Source: Gammaproteobacteria bacterium | Lineage (GTDB): Bacteria; Pseudomonadota; Gammaproteobacteria; Berkiellales; Berkiellaceae | Assembly (NCBI GenBank): GCA_016874315.1 | Contig: VGTX01000044.1 | Coordinates: 1 to 7,705 of the forward strand | Direction of reading: 5' to 3' | DNA: 7,705 bases | Shown: positions 1 to 6,877 of the stretch, piece by piece | Layout of the letters: each line of letters opens with the position of its first letter | Numbering within the stretch: the stretch's first letter is position 1 | Made by a program: the position numbers and the translations under genes | Notes under the pieces: generated by a model | The model's database searches: none | What the model saw: only the letters and a program-made list of their open reading frames with translations | What the model was told of the DNA's origin: nothing

Positions 1-602
1 TAGTTATGTGTGATAGAACGTGCGATATTCTGCAACATCATTGTTTTTCCAGCTTTAGGCTGTGAAACAATAAGTCCGCGCTGTCCAGGACCAAATGGCG
101 AAATTAAATCAATAACGCGCGCAGTTAAATCTTCGGTCGATCCATTTCCAATCGCAAGTCGATATTGTCGATTAACATGCACAGGCGTCAACTCATCAAA
201 ACAACGACGATGCACTATTCTTTCAGGAGTTTCATCATTTACGCTCATGATTTTCAGAATTGCAAAATATCTCTCTGAATCTTTTGGAGCGCGAATGGTT
301 CCAGAAATCTTATCGCCAATTGTTAGGCCGAGTCTGCGAATTTGTGTTGATGAGACATAAATATCATGCATTCCTGGACCATATGAATTTTCTGGCGAAC
401 GTAAAAACCCGTATCCAGATTCAGTATTGATTTCCAAAAATCCTTCGGCAATGATATCTTCTTTTTGCTTAGCAGCATGATGCAATATGCTTAAAATTAA
501 ATCGTCTTTTTTACGACGTGGAGGTAATTCAATACCACGTTGCTGCGCAAGCTCCGTCAGTGTTTGAATATGCAAACTCTTTAGTTCAGTAAGATGGATC
601 AT
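1..602 (-). CDS. rho: Transcription termination factor Rho, N-terminal part (cut by window edge)
   Basis: Rho is the hexameric ATP-dependent RNA helicase that ends untranslated transcripts. The visible 200 codons translate to an N-terminal helical domain (about residues 1-45, starting MIHLTELKSL). A cold-shock-like RNA-binding domain follows (about 50-120), with the RNP motifs GYGFLR at 63-68 and HDIYVS at 79-84. The start of the RecA-type ATPase comes next. Its Walker A loop reads SQPKAGKT at 180-187, where E. coli has APPKAGKT. The linker GNGSTEDLTARVIDL is close to the E. coli sequence. The ATG at 602 has GGAG 8 bases upstream. The remainder of the ATPase domain (Walker B, Q and R loops) lies outside the window, so integrity cannot be judged. 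rpoH lies 111 bases upstream on the same strand. Identification rests on direct recognition of several family motifs. Confidence 0.97.
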   Translation of the reverse strand, partial: MIHLTELKSLHIQTLTELAQQRGIELPPRRKKDDLILSILHHAAKQKEDIIAEGFLEINTESGYGFLRSPENSYGPGMHDIYVSSTQIRRLGLTIGDKISGTIRAPKDSERYFAILKIMSVNDETPERIVHRRCFDELTPVHVNRQYRLAIGNGSTEDLTARVIDLISPFGPGQRGLIVSQPKAGKTMMLQNIARSITHN

Positions 603-660
603 CAAATATTCTCCGATAAATATATGTGCGTATTAGTCCCAAACCATCGTAGGGTAGAAC

Positions 661-701
661 AAAAAATGTGTATGGTATGACTACACTCAGGAGTATCCTG
701 A
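661..701 (-). terminator. Double hairpin with T6 run between rpoH and rho
   Basis: Reading the minus strand just after the rpoH stop, a perfect 6-bp stem with a 3-base loop (TCAGGA-TAC-TCCTGA, 701-687) abuts a second stem GTGTA-N9-TACAC (686-668). One A and then six T (666-661) follow. The second hairpin plus the T run has the form of a weak intrinsic terminator for rpoH mRNA. The two stems could stack on each other. Because rho begins only about 60 bases further on, the structure could equally lie in a rho leader and act in attenuation. Stem stability is modest (5 bp in the T-proximal stem), so the call is tentative. Confidence 0.4.
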
Positions 702-713
702 ACTGCTGGTCAT

Positions 714-1772
714 TTATGTGTATATGCTAAAAATGTGATCCTTTAAAAAAGGCCGTATATGTTCTAAAGTTAGAAAATCTTTTGTCAAGCCCTCTTTGAT
801 AATAGGCTTTTCAATATTCTCACGAAGATGTTGCAACGCTCGCTTTTCAATTTGTCGAATACGCTCTACAGAAACGTCAAACTTCATAGCAAGCTCTTTT
901 AAAGTCATGTCACTATCTGATAGAAATCGAGACTGAATAATATCTTTATCTCGATCAGAAAGCTGATTAAGCGCATGATGTAAGCGCCCCGTTAATTGTT
1001 GGGTAGTATTTTCCAAGAAAATATCATCTTCAGATGCATCTCCTTTGGAGATTAGGGTTTCTCCTAGAGTGATCGATCCATCTTCACTTAATGGCGCATC
1101 GATTGAAACCTCATAATCGGAAAAGCGCTCCGCCATTTCCTCAACATCATCAACTGTTAAATCAAGTTTTTTAGCAATCCGCTCATACTTTGCTGTTTGC
1201 GTTTCGCTGTTTTCTTGATCTCCATTATATGCAGCTAATTTTCGATAATTAAAAAATAATTTTCTCTGTGCTTTTGTTGTTGCAATCTTCACGAGTCTCC
1301 AATTTTTCAAGATATATTCTTGAACCTCAGCACGAATCCAATGCATGGCAAATGAAATTAATCGCACACCTTTATATGGATCGAATTTTTTAACAGCTTT
1401 CATAAGGCCAACTGCGCCCTCTTGAACTAATTCTTGAAATGGCAGGCCATAATTCAAGTAGCCTCGAGCAACTTTCACCACATATCTCATGTGTGCAAGT
1501 ACAAGCTTATGTGCTGATGCAATCGTTTGATTATGATAAAAATCTTGAGCTAATTTTTGCTCTTCTTCTTGAGTCAAATAAGGATATTTTGAATACTGAT
1601 CAAGATGTAATTGATTATAGAGGGCAAGAGCTGAGGAATCCGCTACGTGAAAATCCTCCTCTGTATCTGAATCGATTTTTGTTTCAACCAGATCGAAGTC
1701 ATCAGAAAAATCATCATCTCCATCAATCACTGGAGCAAGACGTTTCACATTATGATCTAACAATACAGACAT
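714..1772 (-). CDS. rpoH: Heat-shock sigma factor RpoH (sigma-32) with acidic N-terminal extension
   Basis: This is a group 3 sigma factor directing RNA polymerase to heat-shock promoters. The 352 residues contain region 2 from about residue 60: QEGAVGLMKAVKKFDP for core binding, then SFAMHWIRAEVQEYILKNWR for -10 recognition. The RpoH-specific box TKAQRKLFFNYRKL follows, which separates it from RpoD and other sigmas. Region 3 comes next, and region 4.2 holds the helix-turn-helix LKELAMKFDVSVERIRQIEK. E. coli RpoH has 284 residues. The excess here is about 40 residues at the N-terminus and about 25 at the C-terminus (after LRENIEK). Residues 17-45 hold 14 Asp/Glu and a single Lys. The ATG at 1772 is supported by AGGGGG (1784-1779) 6 bases upstream, and the next in-frame ATG is residue 94, so the extension should be translated. 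A sigma70-like promoter candidate sits directly upstream. hemE is 95 bases upstream and rho is downstream, both on the same strand. Confidence 0.95.
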   Translation of the reverse strand: MSVLLDHNVKRLAPVIDGDDDFSDDFDLVETKIDSDTEEDFHVADSSALALYNQLHLDQYSKYPYLTQEEEQKLAQDFYHNQTIASAHKLVLAHMRYVVKVARGYLNYGLPFQELVQEGAVGLMKAVKKFDPYKGVRLISFAMHWIRAEVQEYILKNWRLVKIATTKAQRKLFFNYRKLAAYNGDQENSETQTAKYERIAKKLDLTVDDVEEMAERFSDYEVSIDAPLSEDGSITLGETLISKGDASEDDIFLENTTQQLTGRLHHALNQLSDRDKDIIQSRFLSDSDMTLKELAMKFDVSVERIRQIEKRALQHLRENIEKPIIKEGLTKDFLTLEHIRPFLKDHIFSIYT

Positions 1773-1795
1773 AAAACACCCCCTAATATGTATTT

Positions 1796-1824
1796 ATTAT
1801 CTATAACTTATTCATAAAAATCAA
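1796..1824 (-). promoter_or_regulatory. Candidate sigma70-type promoter of rpoH
   Basis: On the minus strand TTGATT (1824-1819) is followed after exactly 17 bases by GATAAT (1801-1796). These differ from TTGACA and TATAAT by two and one bases. A start near 1789 would give a 5' leader of about 16 bases that still contains the AGGGGG ribosome site. It lies in the only sizeable gap between hemE and rpoH. This was found by eye in AT-rich sequence, where chance matches are common. Confidence 0.42.
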
Positions 1825-1831
1825 TTTATTC

Positions 1832-1859
1832 TCAAAGAATTGTATGAAATATTCTTTGA
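1832..1859 (-). terminator. Hairpin just after hemE, possible weak terminator
   Basis: A perfect 9-bp inverted repeat TCAAAGAAT / ATTCTTTGA with a 10-base loop starts 8 bases beyond the hemE stop codon. The stem is AT-rich, and the nearest T run (TTTTT, about 1820-1816) comes some 12 bases after the stem. As an intrinsic terminator it would therefore be weak. It may instead stabilise the 3' end of the mdh-hemE message. It ends 8 bases before the -35 box of the rpoH promoter candidate, which fits a transcription-unit boundary here. Confidence 0.4.
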
Positions 1860-1867
1860 ATATATAT

Positions 1868-2920
1868 TTATTCAACCGTTATTCTAGATCTTGATAGCAA
1901 TTGAGTTTGTCTGCGCACAGTGGTAACAAATTTTTCTATATTTTCTAAGGGTGTTTCAGGATTAAGTCCTGCGCTAAGATTCAGAATAACAGGCTCTTTT
2001 AAAGAAGTAATCCATTTAATAACATGATCTTCAATATTATGCTGCGACTCCATCAACCAATTTACATTGAAATTACCCTGCAGCACTATAGGGCTTGGTT
2101 GCAATACGCTCATATCAACAGAGACATCGCAAGCAACAATATCAACATATTGATTATATTCTTGATGTATTTTATGAGTATATTTGGGAGCATATACAAT
2201 AATTGGACAGACAGATCCAACTCTTCTCAACTCCCGGGCAATTTCAATAAGCCCATTACCAATCCAGTCTTCGTACAATTCTGCTGGCAAAAATGATGTC
2301 CAGCTATCAAAAATCATCAGTTGTGTTGCACCAGCTTTTTCTTGTGCCAAGAGTGATTCAACAGCAAGCCATATTAACAATTTCTTCCAAGAATTTTGTT
2401 CTGTTATAGATAGTTGTTTTATTTGATTAATAATATAAACCCAATCTAGTGGTGCAGATTTACCAATACAATAACCAAATAACGTCCATGGACCCCCACA
2501 AAATCCAATACATTCTTGTCCTTCCGTTAATTTGCTCTTAACTAAACTCATTCCTTCAAGTACTGCGGACAAATGAGTCCAGTGCATTTGAGCGCTTTTA
2601 TCCATGATGAAATTTGGATCGCTATCTACAAAACTCACTCCGGGATGAAAGTTTCTATCAAAAGACACATTTGCTCCATGTAAATCAGCCAACGGCAGCA
2701 AGATATCAGAAAAAATGATTGCAGCATCTGAATCCCATCTCCGAAGAGGCTGCATAGTTATTTCGGCAATCAGCAATGGATTTAACATCATTTTAAAAAA
2801 AGAATCAAAATTTTTACGAAGTTTACGATACTCAGGCAATGTACGTCCTGCCTGCCGCATCATCCAAAGAGGCCAGCTTTTAAGCTGGCGATTTGGATAT
2901 AAATCAAAACATGTTTTCAT
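1868..2920 (-). CDS. hemE: Uroporphyrinogen decarboxylase HemE with altered active-site motif
   Basis: HemE decarboxylates the four acetate side chains of uroporphyrinogen III to give coproporphyrinogen III, in the cytoplasm, for haem synthesis. The 350 residues match the family length (about 340-360). The first signature MRQAGRTLPEYR gives the two substrate arginines (R22, R26). IIFSDIL supplies the catalytic Asp (D72). The second signature GFCGGPWTLFGYCIGK holds the conserved Tyr (Y150). S206 in IFDSW corresponds to the human Ser219, and VLQGN is at 279-283. The late motif usually reading NLGHGI is NLSAGL here (314-319), so Ala replaces the conserved His (human His339). The usual Gly-rich loop (like PKGAG) is APKYTH (244-249). 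The ATG overlaps the mdh stop as ATGA, and the local ribosome site is poor, so translation is probably coupled to mdh. Family membership is firm. Normal activity is not assured. Confidence 0.93.
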   Translation of the reverse strand: MKTCFDLYPNRQLKSWPLWMMRQAGRTLPEYRKLRKNFDSFFKMMLNPLLIAEITMQPLRRWDSDAAIIFSDILLPLADLHGANVSFDRNFHPGVSFVDSDPNFIMDKSAQMHWTHLSAVLEGMSLVKSKLTEGQECIGFCGGPWTLFGYCIGKSAPLDWVYIINQIKQLSITEQNSWKKLLIWLAVESLLAQEKAGATQLMIFDSWTSFLPAELYEDWIGNGLIEIARELRRVGSVCPIIVYAPKYTHKIHQEYNQYVDIVACDVSVDMSVLQPSPIVLQGNFNVNWLMESQHNIEDHVIKWITSLKEPVILNLSAGLNPETPLENIEKFVTTVRRQTQLLSRSRITVE

Positions 2921-3879
2921 TCGGAAAGAAATCCAAGACGATGCATATCTTCAATCAAACTTGCTACAGCAGCAGCTGAGTTCGTCAATCCTTGCTGCTC
3001 TTGCTCTGTAAACTCATATTGGATAATTTTTTCAACTCCTTTTGCACCTAAAATAACCGGCACCCCCAAAAACATGGGCTGAGGCACATTAAACTCCACG
3101 GTCACCTTCGCTGCAACAGGTAGAAGCTTTTTCTCATCACGCAAATGTGCCTGTACCATTTCAAAAGCACTTCTTGCTGGAGCTATAAACGCCGATCCTG
3201 TTTGCAATAATGCAACAATTTCCCCTCCACCCTGGCGAGTTCTTTGTATAATTGCCTCTAAATCAGCAGCAGGCAATCGTCCAAGCTCAACATGCTTTTC
3301 CAAACTTATTCCATCAACCAGGGTATGTCTTACAAGAGGTACCATTGTGTCTCCATGCCCTCCAAGAACAAGCGCATGTATATTTTGCACTCCTGTTTTG
3401 AAATAATCTGAAAGAAAGTAGCGAAAACGTGCTGAATCCAAAATACCCGCCATACCCACAATCCGATGATCTGGAATTTTCGAAGCATGTTGCAAGAGAT
3501 ATACCATTGCATCTAGTGGATTTGTTACACAAATTACAAAAGCTCCAGGGCAATACTGGGCAATCGCCTGACCCACAGACTGCATCACCTTAGCATTAAC
3601 TGAAAGCAAATCATCACGTGACATACCAGGAAGGCGAGGAGAACCGGCAGTCACAACAACACAATCACAATCCTCCAAGATTGCAAATGAATCAGAACCG
3701 GTAATACGACTTGACGATCCATGTAATGCAGCTGCCTGACCTAAATCAAGCGCCTTACCTTTTGCCAAACCCGGCTTTACATCAAATAATGCAATTTCTT
3801 GATATTCTGCAAGCGCAGCAAGAAGACCTAACGTTCCTCCAATATTACCTGCACCGACTAGCCCCAACTTCTTATTCAT
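2917..3879 (-). CDS. mdh: Malate dehydrogenase, LDH-like type
   Basis: This enzyme interconverts malate and oxaloacetate with NAD in the TCA cycle (cytoplasm). From the ATG at 3879 the protein has 320 residues, the usual size for the LDH-like MDHs of alphaproteobacteria. It shows the Rossmann loop GAGNIGG (9-15) and D33 at the end of the second strand, which selects NAD over NADP. The mobile loop SPRLPGMSRDDLL has R82 and R88, where Arg in place of Gln marks malate rather than lactate specificity. VTNPLD (N120), LDSARFR (catalytic D148 and substrate R151) and GGHGDTMVP (catalytic H175) complete the site. A TTG at 3885 is in frame but only 3 bases from AGGAG (3893-3889). The ATG lies 9 bases away and fits the family N-terminus, so I chose the ATG. 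The stop codon overlaps the hemE start by 4 bases. A perfect 11-base palindrome TTAGACTCTAA lies upstream at 3903-3913. Confidence 0.96.
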   Translation of the reverse strand: MNKKLGLVGAGNIGGTLGLLAALAEYQEIALFDVKPGLAKGKALDLGQAAALHGSSSRITGSDSFAILEDCDCVVVTAGSPRLPGMSRDDLLSVNAKVMQSVGQAIAQYCPGAFVICVTNPLDAMVYLLQHASKIPDHRIVGMAGILDSARFRYFLSDYFKTGVQNIHALVLGGHGDTMVPLVRHTLVDGISLEKHVELGRLPAADLEAIIQRTRQGGGEIVALLQTGSAFIAPARSAFEMVQAHLRDEKKLLPVAAKVTVEFNVPQPMFLGVPVILGAKGVEKIIQYEFTEQEQQGLTNSAAAVASLIEDMHRLGFLSE

Positions 3880-3964
3880 ACGCAATCTCTCCTATACAAA
3901 TCTTAGACTCTAACCAAAGATAGATGATTTTTATAAGAATCACACATTCAGTTTTGATGCCATA

Positions 3965-6004
3965 TCACTCACCTCTTCCTATAAATCTGTCTATAGTCAA
4001 ATTTGCTCGCAATAATTCATCTTGTGCTTGCTCATATTTTGTCAAAAAGTTTTGATGTAAAAATAGCTCCATCTCTGCATAAAATGCTAGCCTATTTTCA
4101 GGTCGTACAAAGCCATGCCCTTCATTATGAAATAACATATATGTATATGGGATATTATGCTCTCGCATAATATCTACAATCTGATCTGATTCTGCCTGTT
4201 TAACACGCACATCGTTGGCGCCCTGTGCTATCAAAATAGGCTTTGAAATCTGATGTGCATATGTGCATGGTGATGATTCCGCAAGAATTTCACGATCACG
4301 ATCGGAGGGCTCCTCAGGCAATCCAAATCTACGACGCTCTATAGCAACGTAACAATCCCAATATGGTGGAATTGAGTTATATAATGTTTCTAAATTGGAC
4401 GGGCCAACAACATCCACTCCACAACAAAAAACATCTGGAGTCATACTAAGAGCTACAAGAACTTCATACCCTCCGTAGCTCCCACCATAAATGCCTACAG
4501 TATTTCGATCGGTAATATTATGATCAATTGCCCATTGCACAGCATCTAGGATATCTTCGTGCATTTTTTTGCTCCACTGTCCATCTCCAGCACGAATGAA
4601 TTCTTTCCCAAATCCACTTGAGCTTCGATAATTTACGGATAACACAGCAAACCCACGGTTTGATAACCATTGATGATCGCGATTATAACCATAACTATCT
4701 CTAGCAACGGGACCGCCATGCACTTCGATAATTAATGGATATTTTTTAGAAGATATGTTGTTGTTATTTTGATCTAATCGTGCTCCTTGCGGTAATGTAA
4801 GATACCCAGCAAGGTTTAGTCCATCTCGTGCCTCAATAATTACGCATTCCATAGGATTCAGACGATATTGAGATAAAGATGACATATAATCAAATAGAAA
4901 TTCTGCTTGATGTTTTTTCGTATTATATAAATAATATTTCACGCCATAAGATGGAATATCGAAACGGATAACCCAATATTCATTATTATAAGAACGAGAA
5001 GCGATCATCATGTCTGCTTCAAGATCATCATAAATTTTTCTAGCAAGATTCCATTTTGATTGAAACAATTTATCAATAAAACAATATTCTGTTCGTAAAT
5101 ATTCTGTTGCGTATGCCTGTATTTTTCCGGAGCGTTGATCAACAATGACATCAGAAATGTCTGCAATATCACTGTCTCCAATATATATCTTTTGTTCTGT
5201 TTCTAAATTGATCGACCACAGTTGAGAGCAATTTGAATCTCGAGAATCAACAACATAACACCATTGATTATCATGAGTGACTCCAAGAAGACTTGTTGTT
5301 TCGGTATCCTCGAATGGCACTACCATCCATTCATCTACCACCTCCCCACTCTCTTTAAAATAGGAGTAGGCTAGCGCTCCAGAAGGAAGTATTTTTCCTG
5401 CAAAAACAAGATTAAGATCGTTTCCAAAAATAAACTGTGCATACTCTTCAGTATTCTCTAACAAGATATTTTTATCATGTGTAACAAGATCGTAACTGTA
5501 CAAATCAAAATATTCCTTCACTCTTTCATTTGTTGCAATAACAATTTGGCTTGGGTGATTGATACTGATTGCAACTAGTTTAGTAAGGCTACCAGAATTG
5601 GATTCAATTACATGATGTTTTCCTGTAGCAAGATCTATAACAAACAAGCGATCATTTTCATCCCCATCATGATCTTGGGAATATATCAGAATCCCGGGGA
5701 GGTACGTCCATGTATAAGACGTAATCCCACGGCCGCGATCGAATGTGATAGCCTTTGCTTTTTTTACATCGTCAACAGGCGCAACAAAAATATTCATCAC
5801 ACCCTCATCAGGCGCACTATATGATAGATGCTTTCCATCTGGACTTACTCTAACCGCGCAATGATCTGGATTTCCAAATAATATAGAGCGAGGAATAATA
5901 GTGTTTTCAGAATAAGAATTTTGCTCTGCTGCTGTTACAGAGTTAGAAAAAATTGCCATTAAGCTAGCGATTAAACACTCTAGCAAGAAATATTTTTTCA
6001 TCAT
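3965..6004 (-). CDS. Exported S9-family (prolyl oligopeptidase-like) serine peptidase
   Basis: This is a predicted secreted or periplasmic peptidase of clan SC, family S9 (acylaminoacyl-peptidase / DPP IV-like group). From the ATG at 6004 it has 679 residues. The first 26 form a signal peptide: MMKK, a hydrophobic core, then SVTAA, with cleavage near residue 25 or 26. Residues from about 30 to 420 carry beta-propeller-type repeats such as VSPDGKHLSYSAPDEGVMNI. The alpha/beta-hydrolase domain follows, with the oxyanion region EVHGGP (His about 429), nucleophile S509 in YGGSYGGYE, D598 in QGANDVRV and H630 in NEGHGFV. The triad is complete. The frame is open back to an ATG at 6109, but that start would bury the signal peptide behind 35 extra residues. 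In-frame ATGs at 6022 and 6001 are alternatives, and no start has a strong ribosome site. It probably degrades short peptides taken up as nutrients (inference). Confidence 0.93.
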   Translation of the reverse strand: MMKKYFLLECLIASLMAIFSNSVTAAEQNSYSENTIIPRSILFGNPDHCAVRVSPDGKHLSYSAPDEGVMNIFVAPVDDVKKAKAITFDRGRGITSYTWTYLPGILIYSQDHDGDENDRLFVIDLATGKHHVIESNSGSLTKLVAISINHPSQIVIATNERVKEYFDLYSYDLVTHDKNILLENTEEYAQFIFGNDLNLVFAGKILPSGALAYSYFKESGEVVDEWMVVPFEDTETTSLLGVTHDNQWCYVVDSRDSNCSQLWSINLETEQKIYIGDSDIADISDVIVDQRSGKIQAYATEYLRTEYCFIDKLFQSKWNLARKIYDDLEADMMIASRSYNNEYWVIRFDIPSYGVKYYLYNTKKHQAEFLFDYMSSLSQYRLNPMECVIIEARDGLNLAGYLTLPQGARLDQNNNNISSKKYPLIIEVHGGPVARDSYGYNRDHQWLSNRGFAVLSVNYRSSSGFGKEFIRAGDGQWSKKMHEDILDAVQWAIDHNITDRNTVGIYGGSYGGYEVLVALSMTPDVFCCGVDVVGPSNLETLYNSIPPYWDCYVAIERRRFGLPEEPSDRDREILAESSPCTYAHQISKPILIAQGANDVRVKQAESDQIVDIMREHNIPYTYMLFHNEGHGFVRPENRLAFYAEMELFLHQNFLTKYEQAQDELLRANLTIDRFIGRGE

Positions 6005-6029
6005 AGGCCCAATCAGAATCATATGTTTT

Positions 6030-6053
6030 ATTCTGTCGCATTCTAGACAAAAT
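6030..6053. repeat. Imperfect inverted repeat upstream of the S9 peptidase
   Basis: ATTCTGTC (6030-6037) and GACAAAAT (6046-6053) form an inverted repeat with one mismatch in 8 and an 8-base spacer. It sits 26-49 bases upstream of the chosen peptidase start at 6004, within the divergent gap. Position and shape would suit an operator, but no regulator is identified and chance is a real possibility. Confidence 0.25.
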
Positions 6054-6098
6054 ACCAAGACGAGCTGACACACTGATTTTCTATGGATGGCTTGAAAA

Positions 6099-6126
6099 TT
6101 GTCTAACATCCTTTTTTCGTGATAAC
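6099..6126 (+). promoter_or_regulatory. Candidate promoter of the plus-strand hemB cluster
   Basis: TTGTCT (6099-6104), a 16-base spacer and GATAAC (6121-6126) match the sigma70 boxes at four of six positions each. They lie 42 bases upstream of the first plus-strand gene, in the divergent region where a promoter is expected. No better-matching pair was seen for this strand. The call is weak. Confidence 0.3.
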
Positions 6127-6168
6127 GTAAGAAATATCCTCATCACAATCAAAACACATGGAGTTTTT

Positions 6169-6519
6169 ATGGATCGAATCTACTTTACAGAGCTTTCACT
6201 AATTGATGGTGGATCGGGATCTGAATTTAGTTCAGAACAGCAACTCCACGGAATCTTAAATACGCTATCTACAGCACAATGCATTTCCATGGAATATACT
6301 CATACCGCTCCTTTGCCAATGCGCATCCTTGCACAAGATACTTGCATTATTAATAACCCTGGTCGTGATTTTTCAATTTCTCTGATGACAAAACCCGAGA
6401 ATGGTGCTGGATTAATTCATCAGTTACGACTTTTCTCTCCAGGGCAAAGAGTTCGTCTTTCTTTTGTAAAAGATCAGAATGGGATTTTTTGGATTCAACC
6501 CTCGTTCATCTCTGAATAA
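6169..6519 (+). CDS. Hypothetical protein, 116 residues, first gene of the hemB cluster
   Basis: I do not recognise this protein. It is a soluble-looking 116-residue product with no signal peptide and no membrane segment. The N-terminus is rich in Gly and Ser (SLIDGGSGSEFSSEQQL, 11-27). The C-terminal half alternates hydrophobic and polar residues in a way that suggests beta strands (DFSISL, RVRLSFVKD, IFWIQPSF). The ATG is supported by GGAG 5 bases upstream. The stop is 37 bases before the next gene and the two share a strand with hemB, so co-transcription is likely. The absence of overlapping genes in other frames, a good ribosome site and a conserved-looking amino-acid mix argue that it is real. 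No function is assigned. Its C-terminal half shows a faint resemblance to the next protein. Confidence 0.75.
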   Translation: MDRIYFTELSLIDGGSGSEFSSEQQLHGILNTLSTAQCISMEYTHTAPLPMRILAQDTCIINNPGRDFSISLMTKPENGAGLIHQLRLFSPGQRVRLSFVKDQNGIFWIQPSFISE

Positions 6520-6556
6520 ATTTAATATGCAGTGTTATTTACAATAAGGAGTCATT

Positions 6557-6853
6557 ATGAAAGCAATACTAGAAACAGATCTATTAAATTACATTGGTGG
6601 TGAACGCATATTATTATACCGTGCTCCAGTATCATTTAATGCAAAATGGAAATCATTTGAAACAATGGGCGCCCTTGTTTGCCAAGTTTCTACAGATGGT
6701 GACCTTTCATTTTATCGTGACGTATGGTCCGATCTTTCGTTAAAATCTGCACTTCAGCGACATCCTGTTTCTATTGAATTTTTATATACATCACCTGAAA
6801 CAGCGTTTATGGAAGTTTATCAAGAAGATAACGAAAATTATGAAACTTTTTAA
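6557..6853 (+). CDS. Hypothetical protein, 98 residues, directly upstream of hemB
   Basis: I do not recognise this protein. It has 98 residues, no signal peptide and no membrane segment, and ends in an acidic tail (YQEDNENYETF). Strand-like stretches are ALVCQVS, DLSFYRD, VSIEFLY and AFMEVYQ, with a short helix-like SLKSALQRH between them. The ATG has a strong AAGGAG 5 bases upstream. The stop is 24 bases before the hemB start and 37 bases separate it from the preceding gene, giving a tight three-gene cluster. A link to haem synthesis would rest on position alone. No function is assigned. Confidence 0.78.
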   Translation: MKAILETDLLNYIGGERILLYRAPVSFNAKWKSFETMGALVCQVSTDGDLSFYRDVWSDLSLKSALQRHPVSIEFLYTSPETAFMEVYQEDNENYETF

Positions 6854-6877
6854 AATTTAATTTTGAGATTAGAGACT

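Noticed and set aside
1439..1774. Plus-strand open frame of 111 codons opposite rpoH, and similar frames opposite rho, hemE, mdh and the peptidase
   Set aside because: Each lies entirely or almost entirely within a confidently identified gene on the other strand and shows no recognisable protein features. They are antisense shadows.
1808..1876. DnaA-box-like words (TTATTCATA at 1808-1816, TTATTCAAC at 1868-1876) beside hemE, which is linked to the replication origin in Caulobacter and Rickettsia
   Set aside because: Neither word fits the box consensus fully, the gap is under 100 bases, and the known origins lie upstream of hemE, where mdh overlaps it here. There is no box cluster or large AT-rich unwinding region.
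3880..3885. In-frame TTG at 3885 as the mdh start
   Set aside because: It is only 3 bases from the AGGAG site. The ATG at 3879 is 9 bases away and matches the usual N-terminus.
3925..3942. Short inverted repeat TGATT-N8-AATCA between the peptidase and mdh as a terminator
   Set aside because: The 5-bp AT-rich stem has no T run after it on the minus strand. Chance is the simplest explanation.
3880..3964. Promoter for mdh in the gap after the peptidase
   Set aside because: A TATAAA is present near 3936-3931, but no acceptable -35 box lies at the right distance, so I could not support a promoter call.
6005..6109. Upstream ATG at 6109 as the start of the S9 peptidase
   Set aside because: It would place 35 residues before a well-formed signal peptide and its AAGG is directly against the ATG. 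The start at 6004 is preferred, though not proven.
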